Shown: positions 24,763-34,316, counted from the stretch's first letter. The stretch is DNA of 58,648 bases from Bacillota bacterium (GCA_021324975.1 JAJPIA010000043.1:1-58648), one strand, 5' to 3'. Notes: generated by a model not told the origin, from the sequence alone. Made by a program: numbers and translations.

Positions 24763-25776
24763 CTGACCGGGTTTGTTGCACGGCGGTTCGCGGCCGTCCC
24801 GCCGATCCTCGTCGGGATCACGCTCGTCACGTTTTTGCTGCTTCACGTGGTGCCCGGCGATCCGGCGCGCATGTACCTCGGCGAGGGCGAGCAGGATCCC
24901 GGGGTCGTTGCCGCGCTCCGCCACCAGTGGGGGCTCGACCGCCCGCTCCCGGTGCAGTACGTCGATTACCTGCGCAACGCCCTCTCCGGTAACCTGGGGT
25001 TCTCGATCCACTCCGGCCGGCCGGTCGCAGACGACCTGCGGCATTATATGCCCGCCACGGTCGAGCTGAGCCTGCTCAGCTTCGTGATCGCGGTCGTCCT
25101 CGGCATCCCGCTCGGTGTGCTCTCCGGTGCGCGCGTCAACACCGCGACGGATCACGCGAGCCGCGTCGGCTCGCTCCTGTTTCTGTCAATGCCGAGCTTC
25201 TGGTTCGGCCTGATCGTGATCTACGTCGGGTACTTCGTGCTCGGCTGGCTGCCGTCGCCAACGGGGCGCCTGGGCATGACCGATACCGCGCCGCCGCCCG
25301 TGACCGGGCTCTACCTGATGGACAGCCTGCTGGCCGGCGATCCCGGCGCGTTCGTGCGGGCGCTGTGGTACCTGCTGCCGCCCGCGTTCACGCTCGCGCT
25401 GCCCTCGCTCGGCCTCGTGGTGCGCATGCTGCGCAGCAGCATCGTCGAGGTGCTGGGGCAGGACTACATCCGCACCGCCCGCAGCAAAGGGGCGGCGGCC
25501 CGGAGCGTGCTCTACCGTCACGCGCTCCGCAATGCGCTCATCCCCACGGTCACGGTCCTCGGCGTGCAGTTCGGCCTCTTGTTCAGCGGCAACGTTCTGG
25601 TCGAAACCGTCTTCTCGTGGCCGGGCATCGGCGCCTACCTCGTGCAGGCGATCTCGTGGCTGGACTACTCCGCTGTCATGGGCTGCACGCTCCTCATCGC
25701 CGTGCTGTTCGTCGCCGTCAACGTGCTCGTGGATCTCAGCTACGCCGCGCTGGACCCTCGCGTGACCTATGGTTGA
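24763..25776 (+). CDS. ABC transporter permease, DppB/OppB type, probable CTG start
   Basis: 337 residues if read from CTG 24763. From that codon the sequence is (M)TGFVARRFAAVPPILVG, the usual positively charged start and first membrane helix, and GAGGGGA lies 6-11 bases upstream. Between the previous stop and here there is no in-frame ATG, GTG or TTG; the first TTG (24835) would remove most of helix 1. LLLHVVPGDPARMY, GFSIHSGRPV and the EAA-loop ALRNALIPTVTVLG are family hallmarks. It overlaps the next permease by 8 bp. Confidence 0.85.
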   Translation: MTGFVARRFAAVPPILVGITLVTFLLLHVVPGDPARMYLGEGEQDPGVVAALRHQWGLDRPLPVQYVDYLRNALSGNLGFSIHSGRPVADDLRHYMPATVELSLLSFVIAVVLGIPLGVLSGARVNTATDHASRVGSLLFLSMPSFWFGLIVIYVGYFVLGWLPSPTGRLGMTDTAPPPVTGLYLMDSLLAGDPGAFVRALWYLLPPAFTLALPSLGLVVRMLRSSIVEVLGQDYIRTARSKGAAARSVLYRHALRNALIPTVTVLGVQFGLLFSGNVLVETVFSWPGIGAYLVQAISWLDYSAVMGCTLLIAVLFVAVNVLVDLSYAALDPRVTYG

Positions 25777-26680
25777 CGCGGTCCGCGACCGGCCGCGCTC
25801 CGACGCCGCGGCGGCGTGGCCGGTCGCTCGGATCGGCGAGTGGTGGGTCGCGGCGCATCGCCTCGGGCGCAACGCGCTGTCGCTCGCCGGGCTCGCGATC
25901 CTCGTGCTGTGGGCCGTCATCGCGCTTGCGGCCCCGGCGGTGGCGCCCCACGATCCCGTCGCGGTGGACGTCGCCGCCCGGCTCCGGCCGCCTGACGGAG
26001 TGCATCCCCTCGGGACCGACTTCTACGGCCGGGACATCCTGAGCCGCATCGTGTACGGCGCCCGGTACGATCTCATGATCGGCATCGTCGCCGTCGGCAT
26101 CGCCGCCGGCGCCGGCACACCGTTCGGGGTTGTGGCCGGGTACTACCGCGGATACCTCGACGACGCCATCATGCGCGTGTGCGACGTGCTGCTCGCGTTC
26201 CCGAGCCTCGTGCTGGCGCTCGCGCTGGGCGCCGCGCTCGGCCCCGGCCTGTGGAAAGCCGTCGTCGCGGTGGCGATCACCAGCATCGCCGGCTACGCGA
26301 GGCTCGCGCGCGGCTCCACGCTCGTCGGCCGCGAGGAGACCTATGTCGAGGCCGCGCGGGCCCAGGGCGCCTCGGATGTGCGGATCCTGGCCCGCTACGT
26401 GCTCCCGAACATCGTGTCGCCCATCGTGGTGCGGGCCACGATCGGCATGGGCTTCAGCGTGCTGCTCGCGGCCAGCCTCAGCTTCGTGGGGTTGGGCGCG
26501 CAGCCGCCCACGCCCGAGTGGGGGGCGATGATCAACGAGGGCCGCAACCAGCTCGTGACCGGCGTCTGGTGGATCTCGACGTTTCCCGGCCTGGCCATCA
26601 TGTCTGTCGTGCTGGGATTCAACCTGCTCGGTGACGGGATCCGCGACGTGCTTGACCCCCGCGGCGCGACCCGAATATAG
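25769..26680 (+). CDS. ABC transporter permease, DppC/OppC type
   Basis: 303 residues, ATG 25769 inside the end of the preceding permease gene, so translation is coupled. After helix 1 comes HPLGTDFYGRDILSRIVYGAR, the DppC signature, then the EAA loop EAARAQGASDVRILARYVLPN and VGLGAQPPTPEWGAMINEG. With the preceding permease it forms the membrane channel of the importer. No ATP-binding subunit gene follows; the next gene is an M24 peptidase. Confidence 0.92.
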   Translation: MVDAVRDRPRSDAAAAWPVARIGEWWVAAHRLGRNALSLAGLAILVLWAVIALAAPAVAPHDPVAVDVAARLRPPDGVHPLGTDFYGRDILSRIVYGARYDLMIGIVAVGIAAGAGTPFGVVAGYYRGYLDDAIMRVCDVLLAFPSLVLALALGAALGPGLWKAVVAVAITSIAGYARLARGSTLVGREETYVEAARAQGASDVRILARYVLPNIVSPIVVRATIGMGFSVLLAASLSFVGLGAQPPTPEWGAMINEGRNQLVTGVWWISTFPGLAIMSVVLGFNLLGDGIRDVLDPRGATRI

Positions 26681-26806
26681 CCTGCCCGGAGCCCGCGGGC
26701 AGGACTCCCGCGAGGCGTCGTGGGAGTGTAGCGCGCAAACATCGCCGGCGCACATCGCCGCCGGGCCGCACCGGCGGCACTTCGGCACGGGGCAGGGGAG
26801 GCACCC

Positions 26807-27907
26807 ATGGACTACACGGCGCGCATCGAGGCGGCACGGCAGCGCATGGCCGCCCGGGAGATCGATCTCCTCGCGGTCGCCCCCAGCGACGATCTGCGCT
26901 ACCTCTGCGGCTATTCCCCCACCGCGGACGAGCGTCCATGCTACCTGCTCGTCAATGCGCGCGCGGCGGCGTTCGTCGTGCCCAGCCTGAACGCCGCGCA
27001 GGCCGCCAAGCACGTGCGCGTCCCGACCTTCGTGTACACGGATGCCGACGGCCCGGACGCGGCGCTCGACGGCGCCCGCCGGCACCTCGGCCCCCCGAGC
27101 CCACGCCGGCTTGCCGTGGGCGACACCATGCGGGCCGACTTTGTCCTCGCGCTGATGGGCGCGTACCCTGATGCGCGCCTCGCCGCGGGGTCCGAGGTCC
27201 TCGCGGAGCTGCGGATGCGCAAGTCGCCGGAGGAGCTCGACGCGCTCCGGCGGAGCGCCCGGCACGCCGATCAGGCCATGCGTGAGGCATGGGCGGCCTG
27301 CCGCGCGGGCGCGACGGAACGGGAGATCGCGGACGTGGCGGCGGCCGCGTTCAAGCGCGCAGGATCCCAGGAGGTCTTGTTCACGAGCGTCGCGTCGGGC
27401 CCGAACGGCGCGTTTCCGCACCATCACGTCACGGGCCGGCGGCTCGCCGTGGGGGACGCCGTCACCCTCGATCTCGGCGGCCGGCTCCAGGGGTACGCGT
27501 CGGACATCACGCGCATGGCCTTCGTGGGCGAACCCAGCGCGCGATACATGGAGGTGCACCGCGCGGTCGACGAGGCCGTCCGGACGGCGATCGCCGCGAT
27601 CCGCCCCGGCGTGCCGCTCCGCGACGTGGACCTCGCCGCGCGGGGCGTCATCGAGCGCGCCGGTTTCGGGGAGTACTTCATTCACCGCGTCGGGCACGGC
27701 CTCGGGATCTCGGGGCACGAGCCGCCGAGCGTAACGCACCTCAACGCGCTCCCGATCGAGGCCGGGTTTGTGTTTTCCGTCGAGCCCGGGATCTACCTCC
27801 CGGGTGAGCTGGGCGTGCGCCTGGAAGAGATCGTGTACGTCGACGGCGGCGGGGCGCGCGTGTTGAGCGAGCTGCCCCGCGAAGTCTACCGGGTCCGCGC
27901 CGCGTAG
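26807..27907 (+). CDS. M24 family aminopeptidase (Xaa-Pro peptidase type)
   Basis: 366 residues, ATG 26807 after GGGGAGG. The N-terminal creatinase-like domain (LAVAPSDDLRYLCGY) is followed by the pita-bread catalytic domain with metal ligands in DLGGRLQGYASDITRM (two Asp), HRVGHGLGISGHEPP (His), SVEPGIYLP and VRLEE (two Glu). It should remove N-terminal residues ahead of proline or act on related bonds, in the cytoplasm. Its place behind a peptide-type importer points to peptide breakdown after uptake. Confidence 0.92.
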   Translation: MDYTARIEAARQRMAAREIDLLAVAPSDDLRYLCGYSPTADERPCYLLVNARAAAFVVPSLNAAQAAKHVRVPTFVYTDADGPDAALDGARRHLGPPSPRRLAVGDTMRADFVLALMGAYPDARLAAGSEVLAELRMRKSPEELDALRRSARHADQAMREAWAACRAGATEREIADVAAAAFKRAGSQEVLFTSVASGPNGAFPHHHVTGRRLAVGDAVTLDLGGRLQGYASDITRMAFVGEPSARYMEVHRAVDEAVRTAIAAIRPGVPLRDVDLAARGVIERAGFGEYFIHRVGHGLGISGHEPPSVTHLNALPIEAGFVFSVEPGIYLPGELGVRLEEIVYVDGGGARVLSELPREVYRVRAA

Positions 27908-27931
27908 CCGCGGCGCGCGCGGCGACGGCCG

Positions 27932-29284
27932 TCAGCGCACGGCCGCGGCGATTGCCTCCCGCAGCACGGCCACGACCCGATCGAGCGTCTCGGCCGGCGT
28001 CATGAGCGGCGGCGCGAGACAGATCGTGTCGCCGATCGGCGGGTCCGCCGATCCCGCACGGAGCCGCGGGAGCAGCCCGCGCGACATGGACTCGCGCACC
28101 ACCTTGGGGCCGAGCCCGAGCGCCGGCTTCTTCGTGGTCCGGTCCTCCACGAGCTCCACGCCGCACATCAGGCCGAACCCGCGCACGTCCCCGACGGCCG
28201 GGAGATCGCGAAGCGTCTCGAGGCCGGTGAGCAACCGGCGCCCCATCTCACCGGCGCGCTGCACGAGGCCTTCGCGCTCGATGATCTCGACGTTCTTGAG
28301 GCCGACCGCGCAACACACCGGATGTCCGGAGTATGTCGCCGCGTGCATGAACTTGCGATCGAGCGGCGCTTCCTGGATGGCCGCGTGCACCCGCTCGGAG
28401 ATCAGGATGCCACCGAGCGGCAGGTACGCGCTGGTCACGCCCTTGGCGAACGAGACGATGTCCGGCTCGACTCCCCAGTGCCCCATGGCGAACCAGCGGC
28501 CGGTGCGGCCGAAGCCCGTGATCACCTCGTCCGCGATCAGGAGTACCTCGTACTTGTTGCAGAGCTCCCGCACGCGGGGCCAGTAGGAGGGCGGGGGCGG
28601 GATTACGCCGCCGGCGCCCATCACCGGCTCGCCGATCACGGCCGCCACCGTGTCGGGACCCTCCTCGAGGATGACCCGCTCGAGCGCGTTCGCGGCCTCC
28701 AGCCCGACGTCGCCGCCCCCCGGCCAGCGATACGCGTAGGGCGCGGGGGCCTGCACGAAGTTCGGGACGAGGGGGCCGAACATCTTGTGGTATGAGGCCA
28801 TGCCCGTCGCGCTCATGGCCGCCATCGTGACGCCGTGGTACCCGTGCACGCGCGAGATGATCTTCACCTTGTCCGGCTTGCCGAGCACCTTCCAGAAGAA
28901 CCGCGCCGTCTTGAACGCCGACTCGTTGGACTCGGCGCCGCCGGTGGTGAAATAGACGGCCGAGGTGCTCGGATACGCCAGCTTCACCAGGCGCTCGGCG
29001 AGGCGGATCATCGGCTCGTTCGATTGACCGGCGTACGACGAGGCAAACGCGATCTTGCGCATCTGCTCGGCGGCGGCCTCCGCGAGCTCGGCGCGCCCGT
29101 GCCCCACGTTGACGTTCCAGAGTCCCGCGAGGCCGTCGATGTACTCGCGTCCGCCGGCGTCTCGGAGCATGGCGCCGCGGCCCTCGACGAAGAGCAGGGG
29201 ACGCTCGTGGTCCTTCGGGTGGTGGAGCGGGTGGATCAGGTGGCGCCGATCCTCCTGGATCAGCAGCTGCGTGTCGTCCGTCAT
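27932..29284 (-). CDS. Class III aminotransferase (aspartate aminotransferase family)
   Basis: 450 residues from ATG 29284 with GGAGG close upstream; the longer frame to 29686 overlaps the preceding gene and is rejected. PLP-domain motifs are GLWNVNVGHGRAEL, FTTGGAESNESAFKTAR, LIADEVITGFGRTGRWF and the lysine in VSFAKGVTSAYLPLGG. The group includes omega-amino acid:pyruvate, GABA and putrescine aminotransferases; substrate cannot be fixed. It is 23 bp downstream of the solute-binding protein gene, probably co-transcribed. Confidence 0.92.
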   Translation of the reverse strand: MTDDTQLLIQEDRRHLIHPLHHPKDHERPLLFVEGRGAMLRDAGGREYIDGLAGLWNVNVGHGRAELAEAAAEQMRKIAFASSYAGQSNEPMIRLAERLVKLAYPSTSAVYFTTGGAESNESAFKTARFFWKVLGKPDKVKIISRVHGYHGVTMAAMSATGMASYHKMFGPLVPNFVQAPAPYAYRWPGGGDVGLEAANALERVILEEGPDTVAAVIGEPVMGAGGVIPPPPSYWPRVRELCNKYEVLLIADEVITGFGRTGRWFAMGHWGVEPDIVSFAKGVTSAYLPLGGILISERVHAAIQEAPLDRKFMHAATYSGHPVCCAVGLKNVEIIEREGLVQRAGEMGRRLLTGLETLRDLPAVGDVRGFGLMCGVELVEDRTTKKPALGLGPKVVRESMSRGLLPRLRAGSADPPIGDTICLAPPLMTPAETLDRVVAVLREAIAAAVR

Positions 29285-29307
29285 GACGCCTCCCTCCGTG
29301 TCCTCGC

Positions 29308-30885
29308 CTACTGGACAGCCGTACCCTGGAAGAACAAGTAGAAGGTCGGGGAGAGCACGAAGCCGTGCTCCCGCCGGGTCGTCGCGGCCGTCTGCAGCGC
29401 GTTGTCGATGAAGATCCACGGCGCGTCCTGGGCGATGATCGCGCTGGCCTGCCGGTACAGCGCGCCCCGCTTCGACTGGCTCTCGACGGTGGACGCCTGC
29501 TGGAGCAGCCGGTTCACCTTCGGGTCGTCGTAGTAGCCGCTGTTGAATCCCTTGGGCGAGATCGCCGCGCCGTCGACCACGAGGCTGAGCATCGGGGCCG
29601 GGTCGCCGGGATCGAGCATGAACGACATGGCGCCCATCTCCGCGCTGCCGAGTCCCTTGCCGTATTGGTTCAGGTACGCGCCCCACTCGTAGGTTTGGAT
29701 CGACACCTTCACCCCGACGTTGGCCAGATCGGCCTGGATCGCCTCCGCCATGATCTTCGGCGACTGCATGCCGGAGCCCGACTCCGGAATCCAGAACGTC
29801 CCGCTGAAGCCGCTCGGATACCCCGCTTCGCCGAGTAACGCCTTGGCCTTTGCCGGGTCGTAGGGGTAGCCCTTGACCTGCGGATCAAACGCCCACGTCA
29901 CCGCCGGCGGAATCGGCCCGTCGGCCGGCGTGCACGTCCCCTTGAGCACGTCGCGACAGATCGCCGCTTTGTTCACCGCGTAGTTGACCGCCTGGCGAAC
30001 GCGGACGTCGTTGAACGGCTTGATGCGGGTATTGAGGGTCACCCACCAGATGTGCGGCCCCGGCGCCTGGTAGACCTGGAATCGAGCGTCCTTCTTGAGT
30101 TGCGCCAGGTTGTCCGGCGGGACGTCAACGATAAAGTCCACGCCACCGTTGAGCAGCTCCGTCACGCGCGTCTGGTCGTCCGGCAGCGGCCGGAAAATGA
30201 GCTGGGCGAGTTTCGGTGCGCCGCCCCAGTACCGCGGATTCCTCTGGAGCACGATGCGCACGTTCTTCTGCCAGCTCACAAAGGTGAACGGCCCGGTCCC
30301 GACGGGATGGCTCGCGAAGTCCTTGCCCCACTTCTTGACTGCGGCAGGACTCACAATACGACCCGTGTTGAGCGTGAAGTTATGCAGCAGCGGCGAGAAG
30401 GGATGCTTCAAGGTGAACCGCACCGTGGAGGAGTCGATCACGGCGGTGGACTGAATCGCGCCGTAGTAGAACGGTGCAAACGGGAACGGTCCGGTGTCGT
30501 GGTACGGGTTTTGCGGATCCAGGAGCCGATCGTAGGTAAACTTCACCGCGGCGGCGCCGAACGGTGTGCCGTCCTGAAAAACGACGCCGCGCCTGAGCTT
30601 GAACGTGTACTGCAGACCGTCGGGCGAGATGCTCCACGACGTCGCCAGCCCGGGCTCGAGGGTAAACGTCCCCGGGGCGAACTGCACCAGCGTGTCGTAC
30701 ACATTTGAGAGGACGCGCATGGAGTTGATGTCCGTCAGCTGCCCCGGGTCCATCGACGTCGGCTCGGCGACGAGGCCCACGACGAGGGTCCCCGGCGTCA
30801 CGGCGCCGGTTGGGGACACCCACAGGGTTCCTCCGGCCACGGCACACACCGTCGCGACAACGATCAGGAGCCGTCTCACGCGCAT
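29308..30885 (-). CDS. ABC transporter substrate-binding protein, family 5
   Basis: 525 residues, ATG 30885 after GAGGGAGG. A Sec signal peptide (RRLLIVVATVCAVAGGTLW) is followed by LVAEPTSMDPGQLTD, YTFKLRRGVVFQDGTPF and AKALLGEAGYPSGFSG, the SBP_bac_5 marks. It is transcribed away from the two permeases that start at 31080, an unusual arrangement, and towards the aminotransferase. Likely ligand: peptide, opine or amino-sugar acid; not certain. Confidence 0.92.
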   Translation of the reverse strand: MRVRRLLIVVATVCAVAGGTLWVSPTGAVTPGTLVVGLVAEPTSMDPGQLTDINSMRVLSNVYDTLVQFAPGTFTLEPGLATSWSISPDGLQYTFKLRRGVVFQDGTPFGAAAVKFTYDRLLDPQNPYHDTGPFPFAPFYYGAIQSTAVIDSSTVRFTLKHPFSPLLHNFTLNTGRIVSPAAVKKWGKDFASHPVGTGPFTFVSWQKNVRIVLQRNPRYWGGAPKLAQLIFRPLPDDQTRVTELLNGGVDFIVDVPPDNLAQLKKDARFQVYQAPGPHIWWVTLNTRIKPFNDVRVRQAVNYAVNKAAICRDVLKGTCTPADGPIPPAVTWAFDPQVKGYPYDPAKAKALLGEAGYPSGFSGTFWIPESGSGMQSPKIMAEAIQADLANVGVKVSIQTYEWGAYLNQYGKGLGSAEMGAMSFMLDPGDPAPMLSLVVDGAAISPKGFNSGYYDDPKVNRLLQQASTVESQSKRGALYRQASAIIAQDAPWIFIDNALQTAATTRREHGFVLSPTFYLFFQGTAVQ

Positions 30886-31079
30886 CGCCTCCCTCGGCGC
30901 TCGGCATAGCGAGTCGTGTTATTGCAGGAGCTTCCGGCGTACGCTAGGATCTGAGAAGTGGTTCACTGGGTCGCTCAGATGCACCTCCTCGCGCTCGCGG
31001 CCGCGCCCCGAGCGCACGATGCGGGTGCCGCTCCGCGGGCGACACTGCTGCGCCGCACGCGCCACGGAGCGGGGTAGGC
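30886..31079. other. Divergent control region between importer genes
   Basis: 194 bp between the start codons of the solute-binding protein (minus) and the permease (plus). It must hold both promoters. AT-richer bases sit around 30918-30960 (TTATTGCAG, CTAGGATC), but no hexamer pair at 16-18 bp is convincing on either strand. Confidence 0.35.
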
Positions 31080-32030
31080 ATGTCCCGCTATCTCGTGCAC
31101 CGCCTGGCATGGGTCGGCCTCGTGCTGTGGGGCGTCTCCGTCGTGACGTTTATCCTCATCCGGATGACGCCGGGCGACCCCGCGGAAATTCTGCTCGGTC
31201 CGCTGGCGACGGCCCGAGATATCTCCCAATTGCGGCGCGAGCTTGGGCTGGACCGGCCGCTCGCCGTCCAGTACGTCCTATGGCTCGGGCACATCCTTCA
31301 CGGCGACCTGGGGCGTTCCATCACCCTGCATCGCCCCGTGCTCGACGAAGTCCTCCGGCGCTTCGTGGCCACCCTCGTGCTCAGCGCCGGAGCGGTCGTG
31401 TTCGCGTTCGGCCCCGGCATCGCGCTCGGCATCGGCGCCGCGCGCCGGCCGGCCGGGATCGCCGATCGCACGGCCCTCCTGATCGCCGTCGGCGGTGTGA
31501 GCGTGCCGTCGTTCTGGCTCGGGATGCTCCTGATTATCCTGTTCTCACTCCGACTGGGGTGGCTCCCGGGCGCCGGGATGTACTCGCCGTCCGGGCAGCC
31601 GACGGTGCCGGACCTGCTGCGTCACCTGATTCTGCCGGCCGCTGCGTTGGGCGCGCTGCCGCTCGCGGTGATCACGCGGGTGACGCGCACGGGCATGGCC
31701 GACGCCATGCGCGAGCAATACATCCGCACCGCTCGATCCAAGGGGCTCGATGAGCGCGCCGTGGCGCTGCGTCACGCCTTTCGCAACACGATGGTAGGGA
31801 TCGTCACCGTCGTCGGCCTCGAAATGGGCTTTCTGCTTGCCGGCGCCGTGTACGTCGAAACCGTCTTTAGCTGGCCGGGGGTCGGCTCGATGCTCGTCAA
31901 TGCCATCCTCACGCGAGATTTCCCAGTCATTCAGGGGACGGTGCTGCTGGTGGCACTCGCGTACGTGCTCATCAACTTGCTGACCGACCTGCTGTACGCG
32001 TATCTCGACCCGCGGATCCGGTTCGAGTAG
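31080..32030 (+). CDS. ABC transporter permease, DppB/OppB type
   Basis: 316 residues with ATG 31080. MSRYLVHRLAWVGLVLWG leads into helix 1; LIRMTPGDPAEILLG, GRSITLHRPVLDEVL and the EAA loop ALRHAFRNTMVGIVTVVG are the family hallmarks, and the C-terminus NLLTDLLYAYLDPRIRF is typical. It pairs with the DppC-like permease starting 2 bp after its stop. About six membrane helices are apparent. Confidence 0.93.
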   Translation: MSRYLVHRLAWVGLVLWGVSVVTFILIRMTPGDPAEILLGPLATARDISQLRRELGLDRPLAVQYVLWLGHILHGDLGRSITLHRPVLDEVLRRFVATLVLSAGAVVFAFGPGIALGIGAARRPAGIADRTALLIAVGGVSVPSFWLGMLLIILFSLRLGWLPGAGMYSPSGQPTVPDLLRHLILPAAALGALPLAVITRVTRTGMADAMREQYIRTARSKGLDERAVALRHAFRNTMVGIVTVVGLEMGFLLAGAVYVETVFSWPGVGSMLVNAILTRDFPVIQGTVLLVALAYVLINLLTDLLYAYLDPRIRFE

Positions 32031-32031
32031 C

Positions 32032-32922
32032 ATGCTCGAGCGAGCGACGACGCGCCCGGCGACGGCACTACCCGCGAGCCAGCCCGCGCACGCCTACGCC
32101 CGAGCGCTCGTGCGCCTGCGCCGGAACCCGCCGGCCCTGGCCGGGCTCACGGCGGTCCTGGCCATGGCGGCACTCGCCGTCGCCGCGCCGCTCCTGCCGC
32201 TCGCGCCGCCCGACCAAACGCATTTCGTCTCGCGCCTCGCGGGCCCGCTGTCCTCCGGCTACCTCGCCGGCTCGGACCAGCTCGGCCGTGACCTCCTGAG
32301 CCGGGTGATCTGGGGCACCCGAACGTCCCTCGTCGTCGGCATCGGCGCGGCTCTGCTCGCGCTCGTCATCGGCGCGTTGGTCGGGATCACGGCCGCCTAC
32401 TACGGCGGGTACGCCGACAACCTCCTGATGCGCGGCATCGACATTCTCTTGGGCTTTCCGGAGATCTTGCTGGCGATCGCGATCGTGGCGGCCTTGGGCC
32501 CCGGTCTCATCCACGCGATGATCGGCGTGGCGCTCGCCAACGTGCCGTTCTACGCGCGCGGGATTCGCGGCGCCGTCCTCACCCTGCGCACTCATGAATT
32601 CATCGACGCGGCGCGTGCGGCCGGGGCGAAGAACCTCCGCATCATGAGCCGGCATCTATTGCCCAATATCGTCGGCGCGATGGCCGTGTTTGTCTCGCTC
32701 AACGTCGGGTGGATGCTGACGGAGACGGCCGGCCTCAGCTTCATCGGGCTCGGCGCTCAGCCCCCGACGCCCGACTGGGGGACAATGCTCGCGGACGGCC
32801 GCAGCGTCATTACGGTGGCGCCCCACGTGGCCACGGTGGCGGGGGCGGCGATTGTCCTCGCGGTGCTCGGGCTCAACATCTTCGGCGAAGGGCTCCGCGA
32901 GATCATCGACCCACGCCGGTAG
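32032..32922 (+). CDS. ABC transporter permease, DppC/OppC type
   Basis: 296 residues, ATG 32032 one base after the upstream stop. LAGSDQLGRDLLSRVIWGTR is the DppC signature; EFIDAARAAGAKNLRIMSRH is the EAA loop that contacts the ATPase; IGLGAQPPTPDWGTMLADGR follows. No ATPase gene is present in the cluster. Repeat copy B lies between this gene and the dehydrogenase downstream. Confidence 0.93.
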   Translation: MLERATTRPATALPASQPAHAYARALVRLRRNPPALAGLTAVLAMAALAVAAPLLPLAPPDQTHFVSRLAGPLSSGYLAGSDQLGRDLLSRVIWGTRTSLVVGIGAALLALVIGALVGITAAYYGGYADNLLMRGIDILLGFPEILLAIAIVAALGPGLIHAMIGVALANVPFYARGIRGAVLTLRTHEFIDAARAAGAKNLRIMSRHLLPNIVGAMAVFVSLNVGWMLTETAGLSFIGLGAQPPTPDWGTMLADGRSVITVAPHVATVAGAAIVLAVLGLNIFGEGLREIIDPRR

Positions 32923-33020
32923 CCCCGCGTCCTTTCCATTCCGCGTGTCGAACATGCTACAATCGGGAGCGCGATGCGACGTCAAGAAACACGGGCGTCG
33001 TATGCGCAGGCAGAACCAGT

Positions 33021-33230
33021 GCCTCATCTCGTATGTGCGACGAAGGGTAGAGAGCCGGGCGGGCCTGGCCGCAGCGGGCGTTCGACGCCCGCGATGCTTG
33101 CAGCTGCGTGCCATCACTTTACTTGCGCCGCGGACGAAACGAAGGCATGGCATTGGGCGGGCGTCGGTGCGTGGAGCGGAGGACAGGCCCGCCCGGCACC
33201 AGCCCGTGTCCGAAGTAGTGCGATGACGCA
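33021..33230 (+). repeat. Interspersed structured repeat, copy B (210 bp)
   Basis: Plus-strand copy of the element seen inverted at 19171-19380. Outer arms GCCGGGCGGGCCTG (33054-33067) and CAGGCCCGCCCGGC (33184-33197) are perfectly complementary over 14 bp; the inner hairpin GCGGGCGTTCGACGCCCGC is at 33074-33092. It starts 98 bp after the permease stop and ends 27 bp before the dehydrogenase ATG, in the same orientation relative to transcription as copy A. The 98 bp before it (32923-33020) show no gene. Confidence 0.85.
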
Positions 33231-33257
33231 CTAGCTGTAGAGGAGAGTGATCGCCGC

Positions 33258-34316
33258 ATGCCAGGCCGGTTCCGTCCCGATGCCCTCACCGCGCTGGGGA
33301 CGAAGATCTTTGAGGCGGTGGGCGCGCCCAGCGACATCGCCGCCATCGTCGCCGGCTCGCTGGTCGACGCGAATCTGACGGGCCACGATTCGCATGGGGT
33401 GCTGCGGATCCCGCACTACGTCCAGCGCATCCGCGACGGACGCGTCAGGCCGGCCGTGCGGCCGAAGGTGATCGAGGACCGCCACGCGATCGGCGTCGTG
33501 AGCGGCGAGTGGGGCTTCGGCCAGCTCGCCGGACGCCTCGCGATGGACGACGCGGTGCGCCGGGCGCAGGAGTTCGGGGTCGGTGCCGTCGGCGTCGTGC
33601 GGTGCAACCACTTCGGCCGGATGGGCGAGTACATGGAGCGTGCGGCAGCCGGGGGCTGCGTGGGCTTTGTGTGGGTCGGGGGGCTCGGACAGCGCGCGGC
33701 GGTGCCGCACGGCGGCAGCCGGCCCACGCTGGGCACCAACCCGATCGCGGTCGGCTTTCCCGTGGCGGGCGAGCATCCCGTGGTCGTCGACTTCGCGACG
33801 ACCGCGGTCGCCGCGGGGAAGATCATGGTGGCCCGCGCACGTCACGTGCCGCTTCCCCCCGGGTGCATCGTCGACCGCGATGGCCGGCCGACGACGGATG
33901 TCGAGGACTTCTACGCCGGCGGGGCGCTGCTGCCGGCGGCCGCGCACAAGGGCTTCGGCCTCTCGGTGGCGGCGGAGTTGCTTGGCCAGGCGCTGACCGG
34001 CGCGGATGCCATCCACGACGCGCCCGGCACAGAGGCCGTGCACGGCCACTCGGGCGCGTTGTTCATGGCGCTCGATCCCGGGGTGATGCGTCCCGCCGCC
34101 GACGCGAGGGCGCAGGCGCGCCGGATCGTGGACCGCATTCGCGGCATTCCGCCCGCCGACGGCGTCGACCGCGTCCGCACGCCGGGGCAGCCCGAAGTCG
34201 AGTCGCGGCGGGCGCGCGCCGGGGGCGTTGAACTCCCGGACGATACATGGAGCGCGCTTGCGGAGTGCGCGCGAAGCGTGGGGCTTCGCGAAGACGACTT
34301 GCCGAAACCGGCCTAG
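33258..34316 (+). CDS. Ldh2 family malate/L-lactate/sulfolactate-type dehydrogenase
   Basis: 352 residues, ATG 33258 after GAGGAG. Signature pieces are GHDSHGVLRIPHYVQRI (substrate and catalytic His), VVRCNHFGRMGEYMERA, LGTNPIAVGFPVAGEHP and DFATTAVAAGKIM. The family reduces or oxidises 2-hydroxy acids (malate, lactate, ureidoglycolate, 2,3-diketogulonate) with NAD(P). The gene is followed 24 bp later by an enolase-superfamily enzyme, suggesting a hydroxy-acid or sugar-acid pathway supplied by the adjacent importer. Exact substrate unknown. Confidence 0.92.
   Translation: MPGRFRPDALTALGTKIFEAVGAPSDIAAIVAGSLVDANLTGHDSHGVLRIPHYVQRIRDGRVRPAVRPKVIEDRHAIGVVSGEWGFGQLAGRLAMDDAVRRAQEFGVGAVGVVRCNHFGRMGEYMERAAAGGCVGFVWVGGLGQRAAVPHGGSRPTLGTNPIAVGFPVAGEHPVVVDFATTAVAAGKIMVARARHVPLPPGCIVDRDGRPTTDVEDFYAGGALLPAAAHKGFGLSVAAELLGQALTGADAIHDAPGTEAVHGHSGALFMALDPGVMRPAADARAQARRIVDRIRGIPPADGVDRVRTPGQPEVESRRARAGGVELPDDTWSALAECARSVGLREDDLPKPA

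Noticed and set aside
32941-33240. Short proteins read through repeat copies A and B
   Set aside because: The frames differ in start and end between copies, lack ribosome sites and cross the palindromic arms; conservation follows RNA/DNA structure, not codons.
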